From CADEDV01 sp036383515 (lineage in GTDB: Bacteria > Bacteroidota > Bacteroidia > Chitinophagales > Chitinophagaceae), in the NCBI GenBank assembly GCA_036383515.1, contig DASVOE010000008.1:31490-95489 (forward strand): a stretch of 64,000 bases of DNA. Reading direction: 5' to 3'. The notes below the pieces were generated by a model, which had not been told where the DNA came from, did not search any database, and saw nothing but the letters and a program-made list of their open reading frames with translations. The translations under genes and the position numbers were made by a program. How positions within the stretch are numbered: the first letter of the stretch is position 1; every line of letters begins with the position of its first letter. Below, piece after piece: positions 37,901 through 44,674 of the stretch.

Positions 37901-38316
37901 CTTCACAATGGTATTCGTTTTTAAATATTCATTCTGATAATCTGACGCAACAATTGTTGTTTGATGTAAAGGACTTTGTTCCCCGGCATATTGAAAATGC
38001 AGTGCTGACAGGATTTTACTTTCTCCTTAACGTCACAGCAGGAATAGACACAAAAGGAACAGGCAATTACATCAGGTTTAATATAGCCGATAATACTTCA
38101 GTTGATTTTAATCTTGAAAAGGATAATATGTTCTTCAGCAGTTTCGGGCAAAAGATAAAGGTCTCGGAAATGAAAAAAGATCTTTCTCTCGTATTCACAC
38201 TAGCTACGGCACCGCCAGATTTGAAAGTTCAGGGTACACCCGGTTACCTGAACCCGGATGTAATCAAAGGGGCAGTACTTGTGCTATTTTATGAGGGAGA
38301 AATAAAATGGAAATAA
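28963..38316 (+). CDS. TcA subunit of a Tc toxin (pentameric translocation channel)
   Basis: 3117 residues, no signal peptide. The N-terminal VRP1/SpvA-type shell is marked by YRDLFGSMDYCKCDQC (about 163-177) and SPAAYFLDIMRI, then RRPDLFDLPLTC. The neuraminidase-like and shell regions occupy about 1550-2250 (for example AGKWEEWKPIDLTINSRYI). Long helices and a hydrophobic hairpin at about 2555-2620 (IAAMTAAMICNTSAAISGAA) form the pore end. The TcB-binding domain lies at about 2898-3000 (LFELNFSDERYLPFEGTG, then SDVIMQLKYTALNGG). Known TcAs form a pentameric bell that binds a target cell and injects the TcC cargo. Small repeat domains are inserted at about 265-340, 381-455, 955-1109 and 2282-2357, where other TcAs carry receptor-binding inserts. 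It lies 141 bp after the B-C gene. Confidence 0.94.
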   Translation: MATKTINTELAAFKKRNPGFDLMEIDFFNLKSISKLKKLMPSAEITDKQQLIEKLMLMQRLQRVAGDEKTAEKLISLGLHSAHHISNIPEKKFTRLYGSKLNTKKQPDKTKQVHENALAVTAKIRHAFANVHSMVASPHFSNATFNHVSGELADYIQGIPNYRDLFGSMDYCKCDQCKSIFSPAAYFLDIMRITDDYITDPNKNKPSGVIQPGMSLADRRPDLFDLPLTCDNTNTAIPFLQIVNRIIESKLQNDFRVSDGVAKEGTSSTITLNSAASPDLNAYAGMEIEINAGTGKGQKRMIQSYNGSNKEATLSDKWEIIPDSTSGYSIYQNVNAVLASAVYPFNLPYHPALEQIRLYLGQVNTSLKNIYGDFLKPVNFGTVASAANNTITLSSAASDKNNAYTSMVIEIAGGKGIGQKRDITDYAGEKKQATVAKDWEIIPDNTSKYYIYDLLPEARESLGLSIEEYELLLCPAIIDGKSISPRYGYEDFDINKLVSVLTPLDDFLYRTKLERAQFISLIVQDLDTEELQAGLALKFFINNTGDPDYLQVITDDKDPDNPYEKIINLSIKRLDRLCRFIRLQSALKWSFADLDWIMKITGNDEITPQLIITLSEIKRLQAATGLLPLEIGSFITDMKTSGRVHAAAPQDFFDLVFNNPQVLRNQRPYSSTAYVPFNPALSFPWTIKGSTATDEAIRSRLKSALCLNDNDLSLLATFVCWLVNPSSLNKDTLLLSISNLSWMYRLSKLSSILKLNVNDCLLLLSLVYFPDEPNYIYPKAGAIKPGLDILVKLSAVADWLKLSRFTLPQLQYIITGSIQHKFYRGYDPLQLPAFIQKLEVLAENSRLKKESFVFEDIDASTSAFVHSEMIQKKMIDSNGIVLLNNINFADSSSLFPIGQDVFETNEVSKNESVGVFNTLSSAAHQIIILLPGNKPTGNLSEVFTQYSSLQFLFLEEDDPVSSYDGVSRTATVANKWVTIPDTNSWYEVINTVNSGKAQQGTDSTIVLDNNASGKDGDYKGMIVSITGGKGIGQQRIITGYTGIDKTATVDKDWKEIPDSTSMYSVIEIVNEGYAQNATETTIVLDKEASAVNNAYDGMTIRITEDPDAALKRSQVREVLLTYKKGIEHTSQVYHTFFELQNKNALEELSAYLGTSSQILSLLLPFTASVSDLKDYLQTLLSPVPANLQDVFKAFLYKDAFVTDGLIDSAASGTAYDLLCSNTNHFLINEDVLPGEQPRAYVNITFTETSLLDFLFDNEPQAAIKRAQVRKILLLSKRAALIEKLTDNTARGMMLVNTIGLSADETDAVFNQPSCFNILNLSALTIENTVTISEFKNLITSFNDTGNRLIEYFKLPMDGGSDGQKINVLSKLTGWDSKQLFTLIGKFWPADGIPEENAGYDSVSGIYRLKQCFDLGKKTGIDVIRLLSLYELNSKSICTKDGVIDIENWRYYEDAARALLSDVSAQAGVEAFTTLTVALNKILDTKKRDALVGFCIWHLSGEPFFIKKPSDLYQYFLIDVEMSACDSVSLIAQGISSVQLYMQRCRLMQEEGVTDLSGIKDTWWEWMMKYRVWEANRKIFLYPENYIDPALRRDKTSLFKKFAESMLQTNIDKTTVSEAMLSYFDEFYTLGGLEYCDAYNCSKKIPGSEATESQLFLFARTNTQPHKYYYRIHYPEAGKWEEWKPIDLTINSRYISPVYAYDKLFIFWTEKSQSETQEINGGTVDNKHKITQAEVKYAFYDQAGKWREPQTTVKPIIEDYYPSSYGDHLYIDPNLFNVEDLYWNKVYALKIPSKIIDTNPEKVEPERILVSLGALYNLPAYVYTLPVPPGDNLKKDNPDLYDFEMTIYKTIERVNAMVNNHNTRTGKIFLNQATLVSPNLQELNPHVVLIDYSELSLDPPPYRPELLLENQQVNVILSNNILYDNYFGDYISRDTSGRVNASPTLHKKNKNKKQDAFVPIEILYNVSPVKGNIITVKNQMGWFMFNNGDVQFLFTANDKGLKTISEILVEQNESISGLPNEIDLRCGLYSSSQPDFANLKFEVYRLSTITVLKFSERLFLGGIDSLFTLEAQRIAEIPLTQFYKTGNSNPPQGIIIPDPNTINVLDFKGAYGLYFWEIFFHVPFLIADTLKADQRFEDAMNWYQYIFNPTQQPDGTESNPNERFWRFLPFRSLSIESLIETLSDPAQIRAYNDDPFDPDAIARLRPVAYAKAVVMKYIDNLLKWGDFLFAQGTRESITQASNLYIMASDLLGPRPKIFEGLATPKPQSFNDIRKSYDNQTVREGTTILATKNTVTLDSGSSPEKDAYTGMYIEIQSPLAAAEVQYIVAYDGKNHVAKINGKWSTEPAAGSKFRIYKQGIPQFFIRLENSAVVKNSSNKQQVYSSLAFNDIPSYFCVPENPEFIAYWDYVEDRLFKIRHCQNIAGVERSLELFSPPIDPNMLIRAASSGNGLMVSQQLEPQVPYYRFTYMIEKTMALTNMLTQFGSSLLSALEKKDADALSMLQVTQEGKLQALTSSIKLQQIDELIMTKASLRESLLSAQERFNFYSDLIDKDLSPAEIINIAAMTAAMICNTSAAISGAAASIAYAIPNIGSPFAMTYGGQQIGAVISSVSSVFEAAGTVSNFIAQLSLTIAGYQRRAEDWGLQKKIAEFDGNQINYQIEANKIQIAIAEQEYKIQEETIRQNAKMESFLLDKFTNQELYQWMVNRLSTVYFQAYSLCFELATVTQRAYQFELNNTQTFVNFGYWDSLKKGLLSGEGLMLALGQMQKSYIDKNVRLFEIQKNISLASLNPFALLDLISKGSCIFELNEKLFDDDFPGHYARKIKSISISIPAVLGPYQNINAILTQLSNQVVLTPDLNAVNFLLGENDATMPEAKTMRSNWWINQQVALSRGVDDSGLFELNFSDERYLPFEGTGAVSSWRLSMSKASNHFDFNAISDVIMQLKYTALNGGTTFRDQVLDLDTMKSYSGNRMLNLAENYSSQWYSFLNIHSDNLTQQLLFDVKDFVPRHIENAVLTGFYFLLNVTAGIDTKGTGNYIRFNIADNTSVDFNLEKDNMFFSSFGQKIKVSEMKKDLSLVFTLATAPPDLKVQGTPGYLNPDVIKGAVLVLFYEGEIKWK
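29755..29962 (+). repeat. TcA insert domain, copy 1
   Basis: Encodes residues about 265-333 with the pattern AYAGMEIEI, GKGQKRMI, ATLSDKWEIIPDSTSGY. It matches copy 2 and the later copies at protein level. Confidence 0.75.
30103..30324 (+). repeat. TcA insert domain, copy 2
   Basis: Encodes residues about 381-454: AYTSMVIEI, GKGIGQKRDI, ATVAKDWEIIPDNTSKY. It is the closest relative of copy 1. Confidence 0.75.
31837..32284 (+). repeat. TcA insert domains 3-5 (half, full, half)
   Basis: Encodes residues about 959-1107. First comes the second half of a unit (ATVANKWVTIPDTNSWY), then a full unit (DYKGMIVSITGGKGIGQQR, ATVDKDWKEIPDSTSMY), then the first half of a third (AYDGMTIRI), after which the normal TcA sequence resumes. 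Confidence 0.7.
35806..36031 (+). repeat. TcA insert domain, copy 6 (divergent)
   Basis: Encodes residues about 2282-2356: AYTGMYIEIQ, IVAYDGKNHVAKINGKW, SKFRIYKQ. It keeps the AYxGMxIxI start but lacks the GKGxGQ turn. Confidence 0.65.
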
Positions 38317-38362
38317 AAATAATCACTAACTCAATTTATTAACCAAACTAAACTTTAAAATT

Positions 38363-40051
38363 ATGGGCTGGTACAACACCTGCGTAGATGAAGTCAAAAA
38401 AATGATTCCACCGCAAAAAATGTGTGATTACAATCGCTGCCTGAGAATTCAGAATCAAATTGACGCAGCATGTCATTCCCGTCATTGGGAACCGGGTTCT
38501 CCTTATGTGCTCGACAATCCTGATGGTTCCGTATGTTACTGTTGCTGTTCTTGTTTTGCCCAGAATACACCAATCGAAATCAGTCCCAGGGTATTTAAAC
38601 TGGTACAGGATTTCAGGAATAATGATAAAGTATACGCTGCCACCGCTGACCTGCAATGGAAAGAGGTTGTGGTTGATTTCTGTACAAATATTGCCGGTGC
38701 AGAAACAGATTCATTTATGGTGAACATTGAATGGGGAACCAATCCTGTTAACCGGATCGTTGTTACAGAAGATCATCTTTTTCTTTTGCCTGGCAAACTT
38801 CTTGCGCCGGCGGGATCTTTGAACGTGAACGATATGCTTATAGCTCCCGATGGATCTCCTGTGAAGATAACACGGATCACAAGCGGGATGCAGAAAGGCG
38901 GAGTGTATCAAATAGCAACGGGTGAACCCAAGGAAACAATTGACGGTCACTTATTAAATTCAAACGGAGTTGTGTCAGCAGATTTTGCAGTTCAGGCAGG
39001 ATATATCGGCGGACAACTTGATAAAAAGTTTCTCATTCCGGACCTGGATAAAAGACTTCGTGTGGGTTCTCGTGAATACCAGGATAAGTATTATGATAAT
39101 GAGACGCTTAAATACATTGCAAGCCCCGATATGTGGCCAAAAGGTTTTACGATTTTCTCCCGTCATAATCTTTATGTAATTCCGCCGGAAGCAAAAAGTT
39201 TTATCACCAACAAACAGGCGGAGGATATCATGAATAATGAAAAGGCAGAACAGCGGCCCTTTAACAGCAATTATGGAATTGAAATGGCAGAATATCTATG
39301 GAAATATTTTAAATCGTTTTATCCGGGTATTAATTATGTAATGGACTGGAATAATTCATTACCCAATGCGTATACATGGAACTTGTATGGACAGATATAC
39401 CTGCTGCTGACAGGAGGATTGATAAGGCAATCATCGCTAAATAAAGAAGGGTTATCTATCATTCTGTCACAGGGATTGTCTTATTGCAATATTGACGAAA
39501 CATCAGAACCTGTAACATGTACAGGCCAGGCCGATTATCAAAGCGTGATTTATCTGGGTAATATTTATCGTGATAAGAATTTTATCCAGACTTTCCGTGA
39601 TGGCATGTTGCAGATCCAACTATTGTGGAGTTATATTTCACCAGAAAACCGGGAGCCGGGTAAGAGCAAGTGCAAGAATCCGGGTATTAAATGCAGGATT
39701 GATACGTTTAATGCCGCTGCATATATGGAGCCTATCCCTCCATGTGCCGATATAAACTATGTTCCTTTTGAAGTAACTGGTGCCTCCAGTAAAAAAGGTG
39801 ATGGCACCGTTAAAGTGGATTTCAATTTTGAGCTGAATGAAAACACCGCAACGTCGGTCATTAACTACTCTATCACGCCTTATGTTGAAATACTGGACGC
39901 AAAGATGGGTCAGAAGTTGACGAGTGTTATTCTTTCAGCGGCAGCAAATATTGATCAGCAATATATTTTGCAGGTGAGGAATGTTATTTCTGATAAAGGT
40001 TATGTATTGGATAAAGACCATTCACAGGTAACATTTACTGTAAAAGATTAA
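38363..40051 (+). CDS. Hint-domain (hedgehog/intein-type) protein in the Tc locus
   Basis: 562 residues, no signal peptide. Residues 1-63 are Cys-rich and end in CYCCCS. A Hint domain covers about 64-210: Cys64 in CFAQNTPIEI (block A nucleophile), NDKVYAATADLQWKEV, block B VTEDHLFLLPG (Thr135 and His138), NVNDMLIAPDG, and the last strand block VYQIATG with DGHLLNSNGVVSADF. Inteins end in His-Asn before the C-extein; that is absent, so hedgehog-like cleavage or transfer at Cys64 is more likely than splicing. Residues 230-465 are unknown, with Cys pairs at 375/386 and 437/444/461. An Ig-like beta-sandwich occupies about 468-562. It begins 46 bp after the TcA stop on the same strand, so it is probably co-expressed. 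A link to toxin maturation is inference. Confidence 0.8.
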   Translation: MGWYNTCVDEVKKMIPPQKMCDYNRCLRIQNQIDAACHSRHWEPGSPYVLDNPDGSVCYCCCSCFAQNTPIEISPRVFKLVQDFRNNDKVYAATADLQWKEVVVDFCTNIAGAETDSFMVNIEWGTNPVNRIVVTEDHLFLLPGKLLAPAGSLNVNDMLIAPDGSPVKITRITSGMQKGGVYQIATGEPKETIDGHLLNSNGVVSADFAVQAGYIGGQLDKKFLIPDLDKRLRVGSREYQDKYYDNETLKYIASPDMWPKGFTIFSRHNLYVIPPEAKSFITNKQAEDIMNNEKAEQRPFNSNYGIEMAEYLWKYFKSFYPGINYVMDWNNSLPNAYTWNLYGQIYLLLTGGLIRQSSLNKEGLSIILSQGLSYCNIDETSEPVTCTGQADYQSVIYLGNIYRDKNFIQTFRDGMLQIQLLWSYISPENREPGKSKCKNPGIKCRIDTFNAAAYMEPIPPCADINYVPFEVTGASSKKGDGTVKVDFNFELNENTATSVINYSITPYVEILDAKMGQKLTSVILSAAANIDQQYILQVRNVISDKGYVLDKDHSQVTFTVKD

Positions 40052-40061
40052 TTCAAAACTT

Positions 40062-40104
40062 TCCCGGGAACCTGCCTTTTAAGCAAGCTCCCGGGATTTT
40101 AATC
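40062..40104 (+). terminator. Hairpin between the Hint gene and the Cys-rich gene
   Basis: TCCCGGGA (40062-40069) and TCCCGGGA (40089-40096) can pair over 8 bp and are followed by TTTTAA. The short T run suggests partial termination, which would lower expression of the last gene relative to the toxin genes. Confidence 0.5.
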
Positions 40105-40113
40105 CTTAATAAC

Positions 40114-40644
40114 ATGTCTGATATTAATGAGATATTGAAAAGCGATAAATCGTGGGATGATATGCGTTCTGAATTTGGGAGTTACCTGGGTCTTGTACAT
40201 CCCGTTCCATCTGCAGTGCTTCATAAAGCAATTACGGATGAAAAGTATGCCTGTTATCTTGCTGCTGCAAAAGACCGTCCTGATTACCTTAAGTTACTAT
40301 TTAATGTTCCTGAGAATATAAAGGAAGACAAAACAAATCTTACTTTATTAATCAACGGAGCGAAGTCATTATTAAAATGGGGAGCATCAGGATTTGGATT
40401 GGTAACAGAAGAAGTGTACCTGGCGAGAATGAAAGCCTGCGAGGGCTGTGAGTATCTCCGGGAAAGTCCTGGTAAGGCAGTTTACAAAGTAAAACTCAGC
40501 AAGGAAACAGATATGCGTATATGCAGTGCATGTGGTTGTGTTGCTTCAAGAAAGGCCAGGTTAAAATCAGAAACCTGTCCTGTTGTACATCCGGAGAATA
40601 ATTTATTAAACAAGTGGAATGAATCTATTAAGGACGGTGAATAG
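40114..40644 (+). CDS. Small six-Cys (zinc-ribbon-like) protein
   Basis: 176 residues. The first 100 are mostly helical, without a signal peptide. The C-terminal part has Cys109-x2-Cys112, Cys137-x2-Cys140-x-Cys142 and Cys155 in the order ACEGC, ICSACGCVASRKARL, ETCP. The CxxCGC...K...CP pattern resembles small zinc-binding proteins seen in phages and Bacteroidota. It is last in the toxin gene run, 62 bp after the Hint gene. It may be a chaperone, a regulator or a partner of the Cys-rich Hint protein; none of these is shown by sequence. Confidence 0.7.
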   Translation: MSDINEILKSDKSWDDMRSEFGSYLGLVHPVPSAVLHKAITDEKYACYLAAAKDRPDYLKLLFNVPENIKEDKTNLTLLINGAKSLLKWGASGFGLVTEEVYLARMKACEGCEYLRESPGKAVYKVKLSKETDMRICSACGCVASRKARLKSETCPVVHPENNLLNKWNESIKDGE

Positions 40645-41448
40645 CTAAAAATTATGTACCAGGGCAAGTCCTGCTGTTTTATCCTGGTAATACGGCATTA
40701 TGGAAGTATTTACTGATTTGCCCTTGAATAGTTTTCTTTTGACAGTGGGATAAATCCAGTACGCCAGCTTTGTTGATAGTATTCCAATTCCTGCACCCGG
40801 AAGCAAATCTCTAAACCAATGGCGGTTATTATACATCCTAAGATAGGCTGTAGTAGTTGCCATAGCATATCCCGCTACTCCATACCAGGGGGATGCATCT
40901 TTATATTCCTGGTGAAGAAATTCTGCAGCAACAAATGCCGTCGCTGTATGTCCGGAAGGGAACGCATTGCTGCCAAATCCATCAGGCCGTTGTATGTGTG
41001 TAATTTTTTTGATAGGTTGAACGGCTATCCCCATTATTGCATTCGACATCAGGTAGATCATCGTTCTGTCCCTAAAATTATTTTTCCCTTTTATGCCTAT
41101 TGCGTTTAATCCATACACTGCGGCTGCGGGAGCATATTGCAAATAGTTGTCAACTTTAATTGGCTTATGCGGGTGATCAGTCCATATCTCTTCCTTAATA
41201 TGATTATCCAATGCTTTCAACCCATCACTTTCCAATGAGATGAAGCCGTATGTAATGAGGCTAGCTGGAAGAATTAAAGACTTTAAATTTTTCCGCTCTT
41301 CATTCATCTTAAATAAGGCTCCCGCTAAATTATGATTGGGAGATAATTCCATGGTAGTTGATGCCAACGCCACACTGTCTGTTATTTGCCCAATTGCATT
41401 ATTGATCAGTAAAAAAATGACAGATAAGGATAGTAGTACGCTTTTCAT
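40645..41448 (-). CDS. PAP2-family membrane phosphatase
   Basis: 267 residues from ATG 41448, after a weaker in-frame TTG at 41454, with a signal peptide ending AIGQ. The acid phosphatase motifs are present: KKITHIQRPDG, NAFPSGHTATAF, and RMYNNRHWFRDLLPGAGIG with the catalytic His. Likely substrates are lipid phosphates such as undecaprenyl pyrophosphate or phosphatidic acid. It is last in the TonB receptor/DUF4249 operon (23-bp gap). Its stop abuts that of the convergent Cys-rich gene. Confidence 0.88.
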   Translation of the reverse strand: MKSVLLSLSVIFLLINNAIGQITDSVALASTTMELSPNHNLAGALFKMNEERKNLKSLILPASLITYGFISLESDGLKALDNHIKEEIWTDHPHKPIKVDNYLQYAPAAAVYGLNAIGIKGKNNFRDRTMIYLMSNAIMGIAVQPIKKITHIQRPDGFGSNAFPSGHTATAFVAAEFLHQEYKDASPWYGVAGYAMATTTAYLRMYNNRHWFRDLLPGAGIGILSTKLAYWIYPTVKRKLFKGKSVNTSIMPYYQDKTAGLALVHNF

Positions 41449-41471
41449 GCACAAATAGTTTAATCGTATTG

Positions 41472-42377
41472 TTATTCGGGATATATATAGGTAACCGGTC
41501 CACTTTTTATCATTGCAGAAAAATACCCAATCGCCCTCGATCCAAACTGTCCATCTCTTAAAAACACCGGCTCTACAAATGGGTTAAACTGTGCCTGTTT
41601 TTGTTTATCCAATTGGTCAAAAAAATCAAAAGCATTTTTATCTATTGTTTGAATACGAATCAGTCCCCTTGTGCCGGCCTTGTGTGAATATGCTGGTTCA
41701 ATAACAATTTTCAATTGGCGTCCATCCTGTCCCACATCGCTGTAAACAGAACGTCCTAATTCCTGTACTGCCACACTATCCCGGCCAAGACATGGGCTTA
41801 CAATGCGCACTTCTGCTTTTTTGGTGGTGGTATCTATATAACGGTCCATTTCATACCGGTAATAGTTGGTTTGCGATGGCACATCTTTAAAATATACAAT
41901 CACTCCTTCATGTTCTCCATACAGATCATTATATGTGGACGTGTAAGAAGTGCTGTCAATAGTTGATCTGGATAAACCAGTTGTGCTTGCGGACGCAGTA
42001 TAACTATCAGCATTATTAATAATCGTAAGGGTGTAGGTTTTATTGAGCTGTACAGGGATCTTTCCTTTATAATAATAATTGTACTCACAGTAAATTCTGT
42101 CGTATACACTATCCAACTGTAATAAATCAACGGATATCCCATTACTGATTTTAACTATGGCATTTCGTATTACCAGGTCGGCAAAACTGATTTTCGGATC
42201 AAAATAGGGTACTGTCTTGTTAAAATAAACGATAGGCACACTATCCACTTCCAGCATACTTTGAATACCTGGCTTACCTGTATAAGCGGGTGCTGTAATA
42301 GTAATCGTCTTTTCACAAGAAGTAAATAAACCTGTTGCCGTTACCAGGATAATAGCACTATAAATATATTTCCTCAT
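41472..42377 (-). CDS. DUF4249 lipoprotein partner of a TonB receptor
   Basis: 301 residues. The lipobox LFTSC is followed by EKTITIT, and the Ig-like beta-rich body has the DUF4249 pattern (PGIQSMLEVDSVPIVYFNKTVPYFDP, NKTYTLTI). These lipoproteins are encoded directly beside TonB receptors and are thought to serve as surface partners for substrate capture. The gap to the receptor gene is 11 bp. Confidence 0.88.
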   Translation of the reverse strand: MRKYIYSAIILVTATGLFTSCEKTITITAPAYTGKPGIQSMLEVDSVPIVYFNKTVPYFDPKISFADLVIRNAIVKISNGISVDLLQLDSVYDRIYCEYNYYYKGKIPVQLNKTYTLTIINNADSYTASASTTGLSRSTIDSTSYTSTYNDLYGEHEGVIVYFKDVPSQTNYYRYEMDRYIDTTTKKAEVRIVSPCLGRDSVAVQELGRSVYSDVGQDGRQLKIVIEPAYSHKAGTRGLIRIQTIDKNAFDFFDQLDKQKQAQFNPFVEPVFLRDGQFGSRAIGYFSAMIKSGPVTYIYPE

Positions 42378-42388
42378 TGTCTTTATGA

Positions 42389-44674
42389 TTAAAACTTGAA
42401 ATTGAAGCTTACGCTTGGAACAATCGGCAGTAGCGAAACCTGTCTTGCCTCCGGCTGTTTAGTATCTGCGTTAGTGGTGAGGTAAACAAAATAGGGATTG
42501 AGCCTGCTGTAAAGATTGTATGCTCCAAGTACCCACTCCCGTTCATATTTTTTGCCCCACAACTTTACGATCTTCCTGTTTGAAAAACTTACATCGAGCC
42601 TGTTATAATTTTTGAGTCTCGAATTATTGCGACTGGTGTAATCATAATAGACTCCATCATATAAAGACCCATTAACAGGCACAGTAATTCTACCGGTTGG
42701 TAATGTAAACGCCCTGCCCGTGTAAAAAACAAAATCGGCAGATACCGACCAGCGTTTATTTAACTCATACGTTCCGGCGAGTGAAAAATTATGTCTTCTG
42801 TCAAAGGATGCCGGAAATTCAACTCCCCGGTTGAGTTCAGGAAACTGCTGTGTTGTCCTGCTCCATGTATAGCTAAGCCATCCGGTTAAACGGCCTACGT
42901 TCTTTTTCACGAATAATTCAATGCCGTAAGATTTGCCTTTTCCGAAAGTGAGTATACTGTCTAAATTTGTATTCAACAACACTTGCGCTCCCTCCTTAAA
43001 TAACACCTGGTTGTTCATTGTTTTGTAATATGCTTCCGCACTTAGTTCAATGCCATTCTCATTAAGGTTTTTAAATAATCCCAGCCCTATTTGTGAACTT
43101 CTTTGTGGTTTAATAAGCTGGCTACTGCTCAGCCATGTATCAGTTGGTAACGATGCAGTGCTATTGGGAACAGCATGAAGAAACTGGTTCATCAATGTCC
43201 ATGAAGCCTTTAAGGATGTTGTTGGGTTAAGGGATAGTTTTGTAATCAATCTTGGTTCAATACCGGCATACGATGCACCCCCGCCTGAAAAATAAGGAAC
43301 CCGGATGCCGTAGTTTAATGAAAGAACCTTTGAAACATCATACTCATCCGCTACGTAAAAAGCAAATTCGCCTGACTGGCGTTTAGCCACACTATCCTTG
43401 TTAATGGTAACCTGGTTGCCCCTTTTTGGCACTTTTGAAGAAACTGAGGAAGGATATAGTGTATGATAAGTATAAGTAAACCCGGTTTTTATTTTATGCT
43501 TATTGTTGGGTGTAAAAGTGAAATCTGTTTTTGCATTCAGATCTTTAATACCTGTATATAAAACCTCGTAATAATTGCTTTGTGTGGATCCCAGTCCTAA
43601 ATGATAGTCGTTATAAATAAGCGATGTATTGGAAAATATTTTGTTGCCGAATAAATGGTTCCATCGAAATGTTCCGGTGGTATTACCAAAATCAGTTTTA
43701 TAATTTAAGCTGTTGGCCCCGGTATATCCTGCATTATCGTTGCCTTTGAAAAAGCTTAAAAAGATATGATCCCTGTTTCCTAATTCATAATTCATTTTAG
43801 CATTTATATCATAAAAGGAATAACTGGTAGTTTTTGAAGTAGCTGGTTTCAACAACAGGTTGATGTAGCTCTTTCTTGCTGATACAATAAAAGAAGATTT
43901 ATTTTTTTGAATCGGGCCCTGAAATGTGAGATTTGCAGACAATAATCCAATGCCTCCTTCTGTTTGATACTTTGTTTTATTGCCTTCTTTCATGGTAATG
44001 TTAAGTATAGAGCTTAACCTTCCTCCATATTCTGCCGGGAAGCCGCCTTTAATTAGCTGCACATGATTAATAGAGTTTACATTAAATGTGCTAAACAATC
44101 CAAAAAGATGGTTGGGATTATAAACCGTCGCTTCATCCAGTTGCACAAGATTTTGATCAAGGTTGCCACCTCTTACATAAAACCCCGCTGTTCCTTCCTG
44201 GCCCGATTGTACACCCGGCAATAGTTGAATAATTTTAAGTACATCTCTTTCTCCCATCAGCACCGGCAAATTTTTAATTGCTTTTATGGGTATGTCTATC
44301 ACACCCATCTGTGCTTTTTGAATATTTCGGTTGTTACGGGCTGAGCTTACTACTACTTCACCCAGGCTGGCAGATATGTTATCCAACAATACATTTAATT
44401 GTATATTTTCTTTGGCAATAACTTTCTTTGCCTGCAACTTGTATCCCTGGTATGTAATAATCAATTCAACTGTATCGGCAGCATTTGCTGTAAGTGAAAA
44501 ATACCCATACTGGTTGGTTGAAGTCCCCGTTTTATCATTAGCATTTACTACAGTAGCCCCAATCAGCGCTTCCCCAGATGCAGCGTCCTTCACATAGCCT
44601 CTAATGGTAATCTTTTGGGCGTTGGCGATATGGATTAACAATAGCATTAATCCCGATAGAATATATTTTGTCAT
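42389..44674 (-). CDS. TonB-dependent outer membrane receptor with carboxypeptidase-like N-domain
   Basis: 761 residues from ATG 44674; the longer frame to 44719 would place 15 residues before the signal peptide (LSGLMLLLIHIANAQ). A CarboxypepD_reg-like domain follows (IRGYVKDAASGEALIGATV). The plug has VLKIIQLLPGVQSGQEGTAGFYVRGG and DEATVYNPNHLFG, and the beta-barrel ends with SVSFNFKF. This is the non-SusC type commonly paired with DUF4249. It imports an unknown ligand using TonB energy. Confidence 0.92.
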   Translation of the reverse strand: MTKYILSGLMLLLIHIANAQKITIRGYVKDAASGEALIGATVVNANDKTGTSTNQYGYFSLTANAADTVELIITYQGYKLQAKKVIAKENIQLNVLLDNISASLGEVVVSSARNNRNIQKAQMGVIDIPIKAIKNLPVLMGERDVLKIIQLLPGVQSGQEGTAGFYVRGGNLDQNLVQLDEATVYNPNHLFGLFSTFNVNSINHVQLIKGGFPAEYGGRLSSILNITMKEGNKTKYQTEGGIGLLSANLTFQGPIQKNKSSFIVSARKSYINLLLKPATSKTTSYSFYDINAKMNYELGNRDHIFLSFFKGNDNAGYTGANSLNYKTDFGNTTGTFRWNHLFGNKIFSNTSLIYNDYHLGLGSTQSNYYEVLYTGIKDLNAKTDFTFTPNNKHKIKTGFTYTYHTLYPSSVSSKVPKRGNQVTINKDSVAKRQSGEFAFYVADEYDVSKVLSLNYGIRVPYFSGGGASYAGIEPRLITKLSLNPTTSLKASWTLMNQFLHAVPNSTASLPTDTWLSSSQLIKPQRSSQIGLGLFKNLNENGIELSAEAYYKTMNNQVLFKEGAQVLLNTNLDSILTFGKGKSYGIELFVKKNVGRLTGWLSYTWSRTTQQFPELNRGVEFPASFDRRHNFSLAGTYELNKRWSVSADFVFYTGRAFTLPTGRITVPVNGSLYDGVYYDYTSRNNSRLKNYNRLDVSFSNRKIVKLWGKKYEREWVLGAYNLYSRLNPYFVYLTTNADTKQPEARQVSLLPIVPSVSFNFKF

